Counted from the stretch's first letter, positions 24,734 through 35,265 are shown. The stretch: 64,000 nucleotides of DNA from Tolypothrix brevis GSE-NOS-MK-07-07A (GCA_019358985.1 JAHHIJ010000002.1:1-64000), one strand, 5' to 3'. The notes: generated from the letters alone by a model not told the origin. Numbers and translations: made by a program.

Positions 24734-26428
24734 GTGACCACAATGGCAGAACAATTCCCCTGGCTAACTGCGATAATCCTGCTGCCTGCCGTAGCTTCCT
24801 TACTAATTCCAGTATTACCTGACAAAGACGGTAAGTGGGTACGATGGTATGCATTAGGTGTTGCGATCGCAGATTTTATCTTGATATGCTATGCTTTTTG
24901 GAACAATTACGACGCAAGCACCGCAACTTTCCAACTCGCAGAAAGTTATACTTGGGTGCCTCAGTTAAGCCTAAACTGGGCTATTTCTGTCGATGGGTTG
25001 TCAGCTCCTCTAGTTCTTTTAGCTGGATTTGTGACAACGCTTTCGATTTTTTCCGCTTGGCAAGTTGACCACAGACCAAAACTTTTCTACGCGCTGATGT
25101 TAATGTTATATTCCGCGCAGATAGGAGTTTTTGTCGCACAAGACTTGCTGCTGTTTTTCATCATGTGGGAAGTTGAACTAGTCCCCGTTTACCTACTAAT
25201 TAATATTTGGGGTGGTCAAAAGCGTCGTTACGCAGCCACAAAATTCATTATTTACACAGCAGCAGCTTCTATTTTTATACTCGTAGCTGCCTTGGGTATG
25301 GCACTCTCTGGGGGTGGTGATGTAACCTTTGATATCGCTAAACTTGCCCTCAAAGATTATCCCCTTGCCTTAGAACTCTTATTGTATGCGGGATTGGTGG
25401 TTGCATTCGGTGTCAAACTAGCTGTTTTTCCAATGCATACTTGGCTACCAGATGCCCACGGTGAAGCATCCTCACCCGTATCCATGATTCTAGCAGGTGT
25501 ACTTTTAAAAATGGGCGGATACGGATTAATTCGCTTAAATTTAGAACTTCTCTCCGACGCACATATTTACTTCGCACCGATTCTGGCAATTTTAGGTGTA
25601 GTTAACGTTATCTACGGTGCCTTAAACTCCTTTGCCCAAACAAACATGAAACGTCGTCTTGCCTACTCTTCAGTATCCCACATGGGCTTTGTGCTGTTGG
25701 GTATTGCATCCTTTACCGATATTGGTATTAACGGTGCAATGTTGCAAATGATTTCCCACGGTTTGATTGCATCAGTATTATTCTTCTTAGCTGGTGTAAC
25801 CTATGACCGCACCAAAACAATGACAATGGCTGAAATGGGTGGAATTGGTCAGGTAATGCCCAAAGTATTCGCACTGTTTACCATCGCTGTAATGGCATCT
25901 TTAGCACTCCCCGGAATGAGCGGTTTTGCTAGCGAAATCTCGGTATTCATCGGACTGACAACCAGCGATATCTACAGTTCAACATTCTGCACGGTGACAG
26001 TATTCCTTGCCGCAGTTGGAGTAATTCTTACCCCGATTTACCTGCTATCGATGTTGAAACAGGTATTTTACGGAACTGGTGCAGAACTTAAATGTAACAT
26101 TGATGATGCTGGGGTACAGAATCAACTTGAAGACGAAGCAGTTTGTTTTGGTACGGATTGCGTTATTCCCACTCAAGCTGTTTACAGAGATGCAAGTTCG
26201 CGAGAAATATTAATTGCCGCTAGTTTCATCATCTTAATTATTGGCATTGGCTTATATCCTAAATTCACAATGCAAATGTATGATGTAAAAACAGTTGCAG
26301 TTAACGCCCAAGTTCGCCAATCCTACACGCAAATAGCTCAAACAAACCCCGCAATCTACGCAAATGGATTCTTGACACCAAAAATTGCTGAAGTAGAAAA
26401 ATCACAAATTTTAGGAATCGTCAAGTAA
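24734..26428 (+). CDS. ndhD: NAD(P)H-quinone oxidoreductase (NDH-1) subunit 4, NdhD
   Basis: A 564-residue (from GTG 24734) or 561-residue (from ATG 24743) proton-pumping membrane subunit of thylakoid NDH-1, used in respiration and cyclic electron flow. About 14 membrane helices are visible. Conserved proton-channel segments include [37 protein letters not shown] and [18 protein letters not shown]. The C-terminal tail with [20 protein letters not shown] matches the NdhD1/D2 type more than the CO2-uptake NdhD3/D4 type (judged from memory). No other ndh gene is adjacent, which is usual for ndhD paralogues in cyanobacteria. Confidence 0.93.
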   Translation: MTTMAEQFPWLTAIILLPAVASLLIPVLPDKDGKWVRWYALGVAIADFILICYAFWNNYDASTATFQLAESYTWVPQLSLNWAISVDGLSAPLVLLAGFVTTLSIFSAWQVDHRPKLFYALMLMLYSAQIGVFVAQDLLLFFIMWEVELVPVYLLINIWGGQKRRYAATKFIIYTAAASIFILVAALGMALSGGGDVTFDIAKLALKDYPLALELLLYAGLVVAFGVKLAVFPMHTWLPDAHGEASSPVSMILAGVLLKMGGYGLIRLNLELLSDAHIYFAPILAILGVVNVIYGALNSFAQTNMKRRLAYSSVSHMGFVLLGIASFTDIGINGAMLQMISHGLIASVLFFLAGVTYDRTKTMTMAEMGGIGQVMPKVFALFTIAVMASLALPGMSGFASEISVFIGLTTSDIYSSTFCTVTVFLAAVGVILTPIYLLSMLKQVFYGTGAELKCNIDDAGVQNQLEDEAVCFGTDCVIPTQAVYRDASSREILIAASFIILIIGIGLYPKFTMQMYDVKTVAVNAQVRQSYTQIAQTNPAIYANGFLTPKIAEVEKSQILGIVK

Positions 26429-26472
26429 TATCATGTCCGTTTAATTGACATTAATAATAAAACCTAACCCCA

Positions 26473-26600
26473 AGAGACGTAGCTTTGTGCTACGTCTCTA
26501 CATCATATGTAATAAGCGCGGACATAATATAAGACGTTGCACCAATTGAGTTATAAATCTTTGTAGAGACGTTTCGGCGAAACGTCTCTACAAAGATTTA
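26473..26600. repeat. Two hairpins, one a 47-nt perfect palindrome
   Basis: 26473-26502 is a GACGTAGC-type hairpin after ndhD. 26554-26600 is an uninterrupted palindrome of 23+1+23 bases, from TAAATCTTTGTAGAGACG to its complement, centred on GTTTCGGCGAAAC. Confidence 0.9.
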
Positions 26601-26605
26601 GGAAC

Positions 26606-26732
26606 AGGACTTACGCATTTTAACGAGAAACTGTCATAGTGAAGTGTAGCGTTAGCGAAACGAAGAATCTCCGAGATACTTCGCTACACTTCGTTTCGCT
26701 CAGTATGACATTTTCGACTTTGCGTAAGTCCT
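26606..26732. mobile_element. MITE-C copy (127 bp)
   Basis: Terminal inverted repeats AGGACTTACGCA and TGCGTAAGTCCT are exact. The interior has an imperfect GTAGCG/CGCTAC stem. Related copies: 33748-33837, 39615-39721, and partial ones at 49891 and 56830. Sequence 26733-26875 before the next gene shows nothing recognisable. Confidence 0.85.
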
Positions 26733-26875
26733 AAGGAATTAGAAATAACTTTATCAAATATTCCTGACTTACTTACAGATACTTCCGACAGAATCTTTTT
26801 TCAAACAGTTAAGTTTTCTTTATATCTTGGGGAAGAGGTAGATAAACTTACTTGGAGCGAATGTAGGTATAAGAG

Positions 26876-28057
26876 GTGAAACTTCTGTTGAGACCCCTTT
26901 TACCAAATAAAGATTCTATGCAAAGCAATTTAGTTAGGTTCCCCATCCCTGAGATGTCGGGAAACAGTGAACAAACACTTTCTAAAACATTTACCAAGTA
27001 CGATTGTGCGGAGCAGCAATTTAGTGAACTGCTGGCAACGGAAGATTTGGATAATAAACTGGATGCACAAGTATCTATCGTTAGTGAGTTTGAAGCTACA
27101 CTACAATCGGCAATTTGTGACGCTTATCAAAAAGGCTATGGTAAAGATGACGCTCACTGTTTTTTACAGCGAATTCTTTATGGCATCAATCGGCTAAAGC
27201 TGTTTTGGTATGATGATTTGCGGCACTATAACAATGAGCGATCGCTTTATTTATCTGCATTATGCCAGCAAATTGAAGCAGCTTGGCAAAATTGGGAATT
27301 AGCGCAAATCGATGTTGCCGCACTGCAACAATTGGATGTCAAAGATGCTTTAATTAAACGTGCTGCTGAAGATTTAGAGCCGCCATTGTCGCCGCAGAGT
27401 CGCTACATCCGTGAAGAAATGAGCTTAGTTGGCTATTGTCACTTGTTAGCGATCGCTTCGTTTGATGGTTTAGTTGAAGGTAGTCGGCTTTCCCGCATTT
27501 TAGGTGGTGCAGCAAATGAGGTGCAATGTACATTGGTGCGGGTACTCCTAGAAGAATACGGCAACGGGCGTTTATCTCGCAAGCATTCGACATTTTTCAA
27601 AGCAATGATGGCTGAGTTTGATATGAACACCCAGCCGGAAGGATACTTGGATTTAGTACCTTGGGAAGTACTAGCTTGCGCTAATCATAACTTTTTGGTA
27701 ACGGAGCGTAAGCGTTATTTTCTGCGTTATAATGGGGGGTTGACCTACTTTGAAGTAGGAGGACCCGCAGCTTATAGAAATTATCTCACAGCGGCGCAAC
27801 GATTGCAACTGTCGGAGGCGGCGATGGGTTATTGGGAACTGCACATCAGGGAAGACGAACGTCACGGACGTTGGATGCTGGATGATGTAGCTTTGCCTTT
27901 GGCAGAACAATATCCCCATGATGCGTGGGAATTGGTGTTGGGGTATGACCAGGAAAAATTGATGAGCGATCGCGCTGGTGGTGCCGTCGTGCGATCGATA
28001 CGCGAAGCCGAGCATTCTGCTTCACTCATCAATGAAATAGAAAAAATTAGAAATTAA
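26876..28057 (+). CDS. Iron-containing haem-oxygenase-like (HDO fold) protein
   Basis: 393 residues from GTG 26876; ATG 26918 (MQSNLVRF) is an alternative start. The C-terminal two thirds look like the haem-oxygenase-like di-iron family: helical, with EEYGNGRLSRKHSTFF and YWELHIREDERHGRWML supplying candidate Glu/His iron ligands. The N-terminal 100 residues are variable. Members of this fold oxidise diverse substrates (N-oxygenases, desaturases), so the substrate cannot be named. It stands alone and is followed by a clear terminator. Confidence 0.7.
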   Translation: MKLLLRPLLPNKDSMQSNLVRFPIPEMSGNSEQTLSKTFTKYDCAEQQFSELLATEDLDNKLDAQVSIVSEFEATLQSAICDAYQKGYGKDDAHCFLQRILYGINRLKLFWYDDLRHYNNERSLYLSALCQQIEAAWQNWELAQIDVAALQQLDVKDALIKRAAEDLEPPLSPQSRYIREEMSLVGYCHLLAIASFDGLVEGSRLSRILGGAANEVQCTLVRVLLEEYGNGRLSRKHSTFFKAMMAEFDMNTQPEGYLDLVPWEVLACANHNFLVTERKRYFLRYNGGLTYFEVGGPAAYRNYLTAAQRLQLSEAAMGYWELHIREDERHGRWMLDDVALPLAEQYPHDAWELVLGYDQEKLMSDRAGGAVVRSIREAEHSASLINEIEKIRN

Positions 28058-28061
28058 ATAT

Positions 28062-28084
28062 GGCAAGTTTTCTCTTGCCTTTTT
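28062..28084 (+). terminator. Rho-independent terminator
   Basis: GGCAAG/CTTGCC stem with a six-base loop and TTTTT, 5 bp after the stop of the haem-oxygenase-like gene. Confidence 0.85.
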
Positions 28085-28229
28085 AATTTTGTTTCTTAAT
28101 TCTGTTACTGGAACTTGCTTATCCAAATATTCCTTTAGTCACTAATTACTAGCTAAAGGAACAATTCCTGCTCGCTTTTTTAAGCAAGTAGTTAATCTCT
28201 TCGCAAATTATATCATAAAGTGCAATCAA

Positions 28230-28925
28230 ATGAAAGAAATTTTTGTTTGTCCGGAAGAATCTAACTTTTACTCTAACTGTTTAGAAAACCTTGTCATCAG
28301 GAATTGTCAAAATGATGAGTCTGTTGTTGAATTTGGCTCTGGAGATGGTAGTCCTGTTATCAATTCCTTATTAAGAAACAAATTTGATGGCGTCATACAT
28401 GGATTTGAATTAAATACTTCTGCCTGTAAAGTTGCTAATTCCACAATTGATGAATATGATCTCGCTAATAAATACATCATCAATAATTCATGTTTGTTTA
28501 ACTCGTCTAAACCTCAAGCCGACTATCTAATTGCTAATCCGCCATATTTGCCTGCTCCAGACAAAGATATTTATATGCCATTATTATTTGGCGGTATAGA
28601 TGGAGCCGCAGTTACCAACGAGCTATTATTATTAGGTTATGAGAATGTATTACTTTTAATATCTAGTTATTCTAATCCCGAAAGCACGATTGAAAAAGCG
28701 AAAGAAAACGGCTACAATGTTAATAATTTTGTCCTCTTGCCGTTGAGATTTGGTTACTATAGTTCTGAGCCAAAAGTCAAAAAACATATCGAAGAATTAA
28801 GAAAAAATAAAATGGCGTTTTATTCGGGCGATTATTACTTCTTAGCGGGAGTCTTATTTAAAAAATGCCATGAATGTGATGTTGATTTATCTAGGGAATT
28901 AGCTCATGTGATGACAAGTCTATGA
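28230..28925 (+). CDS. Class I SAM-dependent methyltransferase with NPPY motif
   Basis: 231 residues. Motif I VVEFGSGDGSP (33-43) binds SAM, an acidic GFELN follows (58-62), and the catalytic NPPYLPAP is at 103-110. NPPY marks N6-adenine or N5-glutamine (HemK/PrmC-like) methyltransferases; no DNA-recognition domain is present, so a protein or small-molecule nitrogen is more likely. The C-terminal region (SEPKVKKHIEELRKNK) is not diagnostic. The gene is visibly more AT-rich and Asn/Ser-rich than its neighbours, which may mean recent transfer. It has its own upstream region and no operon partners. Confidence 0.7.
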   Translation: MKEIFVCPEESNFYSNCLENLVIRNCQNDESVVEFGSGDGSPVINSLLRNKFDGVIHGFELNTSACKVANSTIDEYDLANKYIINNSCLFNSSKPQADYLIANPPYLPAPDKDIYMPLLFGGIDGAAVTNELLLLGYENVLLLISSYSNPESTIEKAKENGYNVNNFVLLPLRFGYYSSEPKVKKHIEELRKNKMAFYSGDYYFLAGVLFKKCHECDVDLSRELAHVMTSL

Positions 28926-29019
28926 GAAAGAGGGGGAAAGGGCAAAGGTGAAAGGGGAAAGGTGAAGAAGTAATTTTAAATAACTCCGTCCCTTCCCCCT
29001 TTTTTCCTTCCCCACACCC

Positions 29020-30852
29020 CTACTGATACCCCGCTGCTTGCAATAAAAATAACTTCGCATAGCGTCCCTCAGCTTGCAATAACTCTTCGTGAGTTCCTTG
29101 TTCTATCACTTCCCCATTTTCAATCACCACGATTTTATCAGCCATCCGCACTGTCGAAAAGCGATGGGAAATCAACAATACCATCTGATTTTTGGTTAAA
29201 GTGCGAAAATGATTGAAAATATCAAACTCAGCTTGAGCATCCATTGCTGATGTCGGTTCATCTAAAACTAAAATATCTGCTCTATTTCGCATAAAAGCAC
29301 GAGAAAGAGCAATTTTTTGCCACTGTCCCCCAGAAAGTTCTTGTCCACCTTTAAACCATTTACCAAGTTGAGTTGTAAAACCTGCGGGTAACTTCTCAAC
29401 AAAAGGTAGTGCCATACCTTTTTCGGCAGCAATTTCCCAAAGTTCCCTATCTTCTAATCGTTCCACATCACCCACACCAATATTTTCGCCAACGGTGAAT
29501 TGGTAGCGAACAAAGTTCTGGAAAATTACACCAATACGACGCCGCAATACATCTACATCCCATTCTTGCAAATCTAAGCCATCAAGTAAGATGCGTCCGG
29601 AGTCTGGGTAATAAAGCCGAGTCAGCAGTTTAATTAAAGTCGTCTTCCCAGAACCATTTTCACCAACTATCGCTAGTTTTTCACCTGGGGGCAAATGTAG
29701 AGATATATTTCTTAACGCCGGTTGGGAATTTCCCGGATAGGTAAATGTCATGTTCTCAAAACGAATACCATCACCGGGTTTAACACCTTTAATCGCTTTA
29801 CCTTTTGCCGTTGGTACTTCTTCTTCCAGAAAATCGTACAAGTTGGAGAGATACAAGTTATCTTCGTACATCCCGCCGATGGAAGTCAACGCCCCGGAAA
29901 AAGTATTTTGTCCTTGGCGAAAGACGGTAAGATACATTGTCATATCTCCGAGAGAAATTTTACTCGCTACGGTTTCCAACACAATCCAAGCGTAGGCGAT
30001 GTAAAAACCAGCAGTAGATAGTAAACTTAATAGATATCCCCACAATCCCCGACGCAAAGTTAAATCGCGATCTTCGCCATAAAGCCGATTAAATAGTGCG
30101 TGATAACGCCCTAACAGCATATCTCCTAGCTGATAGAGTTTGACTTCTTTGGCAAAATCTTCTCTGGCAAGCAGCGTTTCTAAATAATGCTGTTGGCGGG
30201 TTTCTGGCGCCCGCCAACTAAATAGCCGGAAAGCTTGTGCCGCAAACTTCGTTTCGACAAAGAATGCAGGCATCCCGGCTAAAATTAGAACTAGCAATGC
30301 CCAAACCGAAAACTTGACAAGCAAAGCTCCATATGTTACAAGTGATAAGGCACTCTGCACCAAGCCGAATGTGCGCGTTACCAAAGAAAGGGGACGAGTC
30401 GAAGCTTCCCGCCGCGCATTGCTTAATTTGTCGTAAAATTCCGAATCCTCAAACTGGGTAAGATCCAAAGTGAGGGACTTTTCCAAGATAAGAACGTTGA
30501 CCCGCTGACCGAGTAGCACCCGCAATAAAGATTGACAGACGCTAAGTCCTCGTTGAGTGGCAGCTAATAAGGCAACAGCGATCGCTTCTAAGCCAACATA
30601 CATCAGCGGATGATAGCTATTGACAAAATCACTACCAGGTGTATGTGATTGAGCCGCAAAAATGACCGCATCGACAATTAACTTACCAATGTAAGCGATC
30701 GCAGCCGGCAAAAGACCACCCACTAAAGTTAAACTGGCAAGAATAATAGTTAGAAAGCGGCTAGTAGTCCACACCAAGTTGACAGCACGTCCACTGTAGC
30801 GGAATACAGCCAATGATTGACGCAGAGCGTTTCGATTCTTTTGAGTCCTCAT
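29020..30852 (-). CDS. ABC transporter, fused permease and ATPase (exporter type)
   Basis: 610 residues from the ATG at 30852 (MRTQKNRNALRQ); an upstream in-frame Met at 30921 would add a 23-residue tail reaching a MITE and is less likely. The N-terminal half has six membrane segments (ABC exporter type). ATPase from about 355: Walker A GENGSGKTTL, Q-loop GVIFQNFVRYQF, signature LSGGQWQK, Walker B LVLDEPTSAMD, switch His in LISHRFS. A half-transporter expected to dimerise; substrate unknown, lipid, peptide or drug being usual for the family. Confidence 0.88.
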   Translation of the reverse strand: MRTQKNRNALRQSLAVFRYSGRAVNLVWTTSRFLTIILASLTLVGGLLPAAIAYIGKLIVDAVIFAAQSHTPGSDFVNSYHPLMYVGLEAIAVALLAATQRGLSVCQSLLRVLLGQRVNVLILEKSLTLDLTQFEDSEFYDKLSNARREASTRPLSLVTRTFGLVQSALSLVTYGALLVKFSVWALLVLILAGMPAFFVETKFAAQAFRLFSWRAPETRQQHYLETLLAREDFAKEVKLYQLGDMLLGRYHALFNRLYGEDRDLTLRRGLWGYLLSLLSTAGFYIAYAWIVLETVASKISLGDMTMYLTVFRQGQNTFSGALTSIGGMYEDNLYLSNLYDFLEEEVPTAKGKAIKGVKPGDGIRFENMTFTYPGNSQPALRNISLHLPPGEKLAIVGENGSGKTTLIKLLTRLYYPDSGRILLDGLDLQEWDVDVLRRRIGVIFQNFVRYQFTVGENIGVGDVERLEDRELWEIAAEKGMALPFVEKLPAGFTTQLGKWFKGGQELSGGQWQKIALSRAFMRNRADILVLDEPTSAMDAQAEFDIFNHFRTLTKNQMVLLISHRFSTVRMADKIVVIENGEVIEQGTHEELLQAEGRYAKLFLLQAAGYQ

Positions 30853-30921
30853 TATTCTTTTTATAGCGTAAAGACATATACTCTGCACACTGATGTCGTA
30901 AAGAAAGCATTCGTAAATCAA

Positions 30922-31014
30922 TAGACATCTCCAGATTCATACGTAAAGACGTTACGAAAGGAACGTCTAATCAAGGGTTTCGGGTAACGCATAATTAAAT
31001 TTGGTCGATGTCTA
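30922..31014. mobile_element. MITE-A copy 1 of cluster (93 bp)
   Basis: TAGACATCTCC start, GATGTCTA end. Core hairpin GACGTTACGAAAGGAACGTC, then TAATCAAGGGTTTCGGGTAA. Same length as the other two copies in this cluster. Confidence 0.85.
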
Positions 31015-31017
31015 ATG

Positions 31018-31215
31018 TAGCGGTTCTCATTTGAATCACATACATGTTCAAAAAATCAATAGACATCTCCAGATTCATACGTAAAGACGTTACGAAAGGA
31101 ACGTCTAATCAAGGGTTTCGGGTAACGCATAGTTTATTTTCGGAGATGTCTAATGTAGAGACGCGAAATACCAAGTCTCTACACCGCGTATTGCACGCAA
31201 CCGAGAAGCGCTATA
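31018..31215. mobile_element. MITE-B copy interrupted by a MITE-A
   Basis: Outer ends TAGCGGTTCTCATTTGAATC and GAGAAGCGCTATA match element B at 10673-10779. A full 93-bp MITE-A (31060-31152) sits inside, followed by one more hairpin (AGAGACGCGAAATACCAAGTCTCT type). The B element was present first. Confidence 0.75.
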
Positions 31216-31220
31216 ATTAT

Positions 31221-31313
31221 TAGACATCTCCAGAGTCATACGTAGAGACGTTACGAAAGGAACGTCTAATCAAGGGTTTCGGGTAACGCATAGTTCATTT
31301 TCGGAGATGTCTA
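31221..31313. mobile_element. MITE-A copy 3 of cluster, overlapping nadC
   Basis: 93 bp, TAGACATCTCC to GGAGATGTCTA. The last three bases (CTA) are the complement of the nadC stop codon TAG. Confidence 0.88.
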
Positions 31314-32177
31314 TTGAATTCTCATACTCAAATCTAACCACTTTGACTGGGTAATCGGCGCACTACTGGAAATATAATTTACACCTGTCTGAGCTATAGG
31401 GCGAAGAGTTTCTAAAGTTACATTACCTGAGGCTTCAATTTTGATGCGGCTATCTAGGTGGCGAATCATCTGCACTGCTTCAAGCATCAAATCAAGAGAC
31501 ATATTATCCAACATAATAATATCAGCTTTATGCTCTAAAGCTTCTTTCACCTGGTCTAAACTTTCTGTCTCAACTTCTATTGTTAACGGATATGGAATTT
31601 GAGAACGAATGCGGGTAATTGCTTGTTTGATTCCTCCCGCTGCCGCGATATGATTATCTTTAATCATGACTGCATCATCTAAGCCCATGCGGTGATTCGT
31701 CGCTCCTCCAACAGCAGTTGCATACTTTTCCAAAATCCTCAACCCTGGTGTCGTTTTGCGTGTATCAACTAACTGAGCGGGTAAATCGGCTATTTCTGCT
31801 GTATATTTACGAGTTAGAGTCGCAATCCCACTCAGACGCATAGCTAAGTTGAGAGCAACCCTTTCCCCCATTAATAGTGCATCTAGTGAACCTTGCATTT
31901 CGGCGATTACTTCCCCAGGTTCGCACTGTTGCCCTTCAGCCGCAAGAGCCACAAAGCTGACTTTTTGGTTTAAAAGCTGAAACACTCTCGCAGCTACTGG
32001 TAAACCGGCGATAACTCCTGATGCTTTCGCCACCCATTTGGCTGTTCCTTCTATTGTATTCTGAGATAAGAGGCTTTGGGTTGTGCGATCGCCTCTCCCA
32101 ATATCTTCGATTAACCAACTTTGTAATAATTGATCTAGTATCAAAAAGGGCGGTAATACGGCTGTGGAAGTTTTCAT
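31311..32177 (-). CDS. nadC: Nicotinate-nucleotide pyrophosphorylase (carboxylating)
   Basis: 288 residues, normal for quinolinate phosphoribosyltransferase, which makes nicotinate mononucleotide from quinolinate and PRPP in NAD synthesis. Typical motifs: EDIGRGDRTT near the N-terminus, ERVALNLAMRLSGIATLT, VDTRKTTPGLRILEKYA (substrate-binding Arg/Lys), GGATNHRMGL and KADIIMLDNMS. Start ATG at 32177. The stop is formed at the edge of a MITE, so the original C-terminus may have been changed by a few residues. Cytosolic, monocistronic here. Confidence 0.93.
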   Translation of the reverse strand: MKTSTAVLPPFLILDQLLQSWLIEDIGRGDRTTQSLLSQNTIEGTAKWVAKASGVIAGLPVAARVFQLLNQKVSFVALAAEGQQCEPGEVIAEMQGSLDALLMGERVALNLAMRLSGIATLTRKYTAEIADLPAQLVDTRKTTPGLRILEKYATAVGGATNHRMGLDDAVMIKDNHIAAAGGIKQAITRIRSQIPYPLTIEVETESLDQVKEALEHKADIIMLDNMSLDLMLEAVQMIRHLDSRIKIEASGNVTLETLRPIAQTGVNYISSSAPITQSKWLDLSMRIQ

Positions 32178-32244
32178 TATTTAAACAAAATTAATATTTA
32201 TAGAATAACTATAGTTATATTGTTGCATCTACATTTTTCTTTCC

Positions 32245-33723
32245 ATGAATACTATTCCCACCTTACATAATTACATTAATGGTCAATGGTGTGCATCTGG
32301 TGCTACAGAATACTTAGAAGTTATCAACCCAGCGACCATAGAAATACTGGCTAAAGTCCCTTTGTCACCTGCATCTGAAGTCAATGAAGCTGTTGATGCG
32401 GCAGCGGAAGCTTTTGTCACATGGCGACGTACTCCACCCCAGGAACGGGTACAATATTTATTTAAATTGAAGAATCTGTTAGAAGAAAATTTTGAGGATT
32501 TGGCACGAACAATTACTTTAGAATGTGGTAAAACCTTGGGTGAGTCTGAAGGTGAAATGCGTCGTGCGATTGAAAATGTAGAAGTTGCCTGCGGTATTCC
32601 GATGATGATGCAGGGAACTAATTTAGAAGATGTGGCAAAGGGTATTGATGAAATGATGATTCGGCAACCTTTAGGAGTTGCAGCGGTGATTTGTCCTTTC
32701 AATTTTCCGGGGATGATTCCATTTTGGTTTCTGCCCTATGCGATCGCTTGCGGAAATACCTACATTGTCAAACCTTCGGAAAAGGTGCCGCTAACTATGC
32801 AAAAAATCTTTCAGCTTTTAGAACAAACAGGTTTGCCTAAAGGTGTAATTAACTTAATTAATGGTGCGAAGGAAGCTGTAGACGCAATTTTAGATCATCC
32901 GAAAATTCGCGCAATTAGTTTTGTTGGTTCTACAGCAGTCGCTAAATATATTTATAGTCGGGGAGCGGCAAACGGAAAACGTCTCCAATGTCAAGGGGGT
33001 GCGAAAAACCCGATTATAGTCTTGCCGGATGCAGATATGGCAATGACTACCCGGATTGCGGCTGATAGTGCTTTTGGTTGTGCGGGGCAACGTTGTTTAG
33101 CAGCTTCAATTGCGGTGACAGTGGGAGAAGCGCGTCATACATTTACGGAAGCGATCGCCGAAACTGCAATCAACCGCATTGTCGGTAATGGTTTAGACCA
33201 AGGTGTAGAAATGGGACCGGTGATTGATGTCCGCAGCAAAATGCGGATTGAAAGTTTAATTGAAGAAGGAGCAAAGGAAGGGGCAAAGTTATTAGTAGAT
33301 GGTCGCAATCCTGAGATTACGGGCTATAAAAATGGTAACTTTATTCGCCCAACGATTCTACAAAATGTAGATCCAGTTGGTGAAATTGCCCGCACAGAAA
33401 TTTTTGGTCCCGTGCTGAGTTTAATTCATTTGAATAGTATTGATGAAGCGATCGCTTTAGTTAATAGGGGTCAATACGGCAACATGGCTTGTTTATTTAC
33501 TACCAATGGTGCCGCAGCGCGGAAGTTCCGCTATGAGGCAGAAGCTGGTAATATTGGCATCAACATTGGTGTTGCCGCACCTATGGCATTCTTCCCCTTT
33601 AGCGGTTGGAAAGAAAGCTTTTTTGGTGACTTACACGGACAAAGCAATCACGCAGTCGAGTTTTTTACTCAAACGAAAGTTGTTGTTGAACGCTGGCGTG
33701 ATGAATGGGCAAGGCAATTTTAA
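32245..33723 (+). CDS. mmsA: CoA-acylating methylmalonate-semialdehyde dehydrogenase
   Basis: 492 residues of the aldehyde dehydrogenase superfamily, closest to MmsA/IolA, which turns (methyl)malonate semialdehyde into acyl-CoA with NAD. Seen: INGQW at the start, [41 protein letters not shown], and catalytic Cys284 in [10 protein letters not shown]. The C-terminal [17 protein letters not shown] is typical of MMSDH. Nothing next to it belongs to valine or inositol breakdown, so the pathway here is unclear; a different short-chain semialdehyde is possible. Confidence 0.88.
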   Translation: MNTIPTLHNYINGQWCASGATEYLEVINPATIEILAKVPLSPASEVNEAVDAAAEAFVTWRRTPPQERVQYLFKLKNLLEENFEDLARTITLECGKTLGESEGEMRRAIENVEVACGIPMMMQGTNLEDVAKGIDEMMIRQPLGVAAVICPFNFPGMIPFWFLPYAIACGNTYIVKPSEKVPLTMQKIFQLLEQTGLPKGVINLINGAKEAVDAILDHPKIRAISFVGSTAVAKYIYSRGAANGKRLQCQGGAKNPIIVLPDADMAMTTRIAADSAFGCAGQRCLAASIAVTVGEARHTFTEAIAETAINRIVGNGLDQGVEMGPVIDVRSKMRIESLIEEGAKEGAKLLVDGRNPEITGYKNGNFIRPTILQNVDPVGEIARTEIFGPVLSLIHLNSIDEAIALVNRGQYGNMACLFTTNGAAARKFRYEAEAGNIGINIGVAAPMAFFPFSGWKESFFGDLHGQSNHAVEFFTQTKVVVERWRDEWARQF

Positions 33724-33747
33724 AATAAGTGTGATTTCTTCTCACAT

Positions 33748-33837
33748 AGGACTTACGCACTCGTTACGAGAAAACAAGACTTAGATAGGTGCTTCCTTGC
33801 GTCGCAATGACGGAAATACGTAGACTGTGCGTAAGTC
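33748..33837. mobile_element. MITE-C copy (90 bp)
   Basis: Starts AGGACTTACGCA, ends TGCGTAAGTC followed by GTG instead of CT, so the right end is slightly decayed. Confidence 0.8.
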
Positions 33838-33878
33838 GTGTCACAGAATAATATTATAACAGGCTTATCACACAATAC

Positions 33879-34048
33879 TAGACATCTCCAGAAAAAATGT
33901 AAAGACGTAGCATTGCTACGTCTCTACAAAGGTTGTGGATTACGCATAATTCATTTTTAGAGATGTCTACTGTAGAGACGTTCCACGGTCACGTCTCTCA
34001 ATACGGCTAGGTTTAGGCAAAAGACGTAGCATTGCTACGTCTCTACAA
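33879..34048. mobile_element. MITE-A copy (33879-33969) followed by two hairpins
   Basis: TAGACATCTCC to AGAGATGTCTA, 91 bp, with a GACGTAGCATTGCTACGTC hairpin. Separate hairpins follow at 33971-33999 (GACGTTCCACGGTCACGTC, imperfect) and 34020-34047. With the MITE-C these fill most of the 33724-34182 gap; 34049-34182 shows no clear signal. Confidence 0.8.
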
Positions 34049-34182
34049 GATTCAAATTATGTATCGCTATTAACGTCAAATCGTATCAGTTCAAAGGTAA
34101 AAATAATTCTACTCTGCCTTAAGACAGACACACGCTAGACTAAAAATGCCACCATAGAAACAGAAGTTTTTATATCATAGCT

Positions 34183-35265
34183 ATGACTTCAACCCTATCT
34201 GCGCCTAATTCTATCGAATCGTTGCTAGGTAAAGAAGCAGAAGACCTGCTGACATTTAAGGCAAAGGTTTCGTCAGATTTATTGCACTTACCGGGATCAG
34301 ACTTTGTAGATCGAGTTTGGATAAATAGCGATCGCAATCCTCAAGTTTTGCGTAATCTGCAACTATTATATTCTACAGGTCGTTTGGGCAATACTGGTTA
34401 TCTCTCGATTTTACCAGTAGACCAAGGTATCGAACACTCTGCCGGCGCATCTTTTGCACCTAACCCGATTTACTTCGATTCGGAAAATATTGTCAAGTTA
34501 GCTTTAGCTGCTGAATGCAATGCGGTAGCTACCACTTTAGGAGTATTGGGCAGCGTTTCTCGCAAATACGCTCACAAAATTCCTTTTATCCTCAAACTCA
34601 ACCACAACGAATTGCTAACTTTCCCGAATCAATTCGACCAAGTTATGTTTGCGGATGTGGAACAAGCTTGGAATTTGGGTGCCGCTGCGGTAGGTGCGAC
34701 AATTTATTTTGGTTCGGAAGAATCCACCAGACAAATTCAAGAAGTCAGCCACGCATTTAAACGCGCTCACGAGTTGGGGATGGTAACGATTCTGTGGTGT
34801 TATCTGCGTAATAACGCTTTTAAACAAGACAAAGATTATCACCTTGCCGCTGACTTGACAGGACAAGCGAATCATTTGGGTGTCACCATTGAAGCTGACA
34901 TCATCAAACAAAAGTTACCTGAAGTTAACAATGGGTACGGTGCCGTTGTCAAAGCGACAGGTGAGAGTTACGGCAAAACCAATGAAAAGGTTTATACAGA
35001 CTTGACAACCGACCACCCCATCGACTTGACTCGTTACCAGGTATTAAATTGTTATTGCGGACGTGCTGGATTGATTAATTCTGGTGGTGCGTCTGGTAAA
35101 AACGACTTTGCCGAAGCGGTTCGCACTGCTGTAATTAATAAACGTGCCGGTGGTACGGGTTTAATTTCTGGACGCAAGACATTCCAACGTCCTTTTGAGG
35201 AAGGTGTGAAGTTGTTTCACGCGATTCAGGATGTTTATTTGTCGAAAGATGTGACGATCGCGTAG
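34183..35265 (+). CDS. Fructose-bisphosphate aldolase class I (DhnA/FbaB type)
   Basis: 360 residues. This Schiff-base aldolase family cleaves fructose 1,6-bisphosphate in glycolysis and the Calvin cycle. Diagnostic pieces: [46 protein letters not shown], and [10 protein letters not shown] with the candidate catalytic lysine near 259. The C-terminal [20 protein letters not shown] binds phosphate. It is not the animal-type class I nor the zinc class II enzyme. Cytosolic, single gene. Confidence 0.88.
   Translation: MTSTLSAPNSIESLLGKEAEDLLTFKAKVSSDLLHLPGSDFVDRVWINSDRNPQVLRNLQLLYSTGRLGNTGYLSILPVDQGIEHSAGASFAPNPIYFDSENIVKLALAAECNAVATTLGVLGSVSRKYAHKIPFILKLNHNELLTFPNQFDQVMFADVEQAWNLGAAAVGATIYFGSEESTRQIQEVSHAFKRAHELGMVTILWCYLRNNAFKQDKDYHLAADLTGQANHLGVTIEADIIKQKLPEVNNGYGAVVKATGESYGKTNEKVYTDLTTDHPIDLTRYQVLNCYCGRAGLINSGGASGKNDFAEAVRTAVINKRAGGTGLISGRKTFQRPFEEGVKLFHAIQDVYLSKDVTIA

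Noticed and set aside
30853-30921. N-terminal extension of the ABC transporter
   Set aside because: The extra 23 residues are not typical of the family and extend to the edge of a MITE; the ATG at 30852 fits better.
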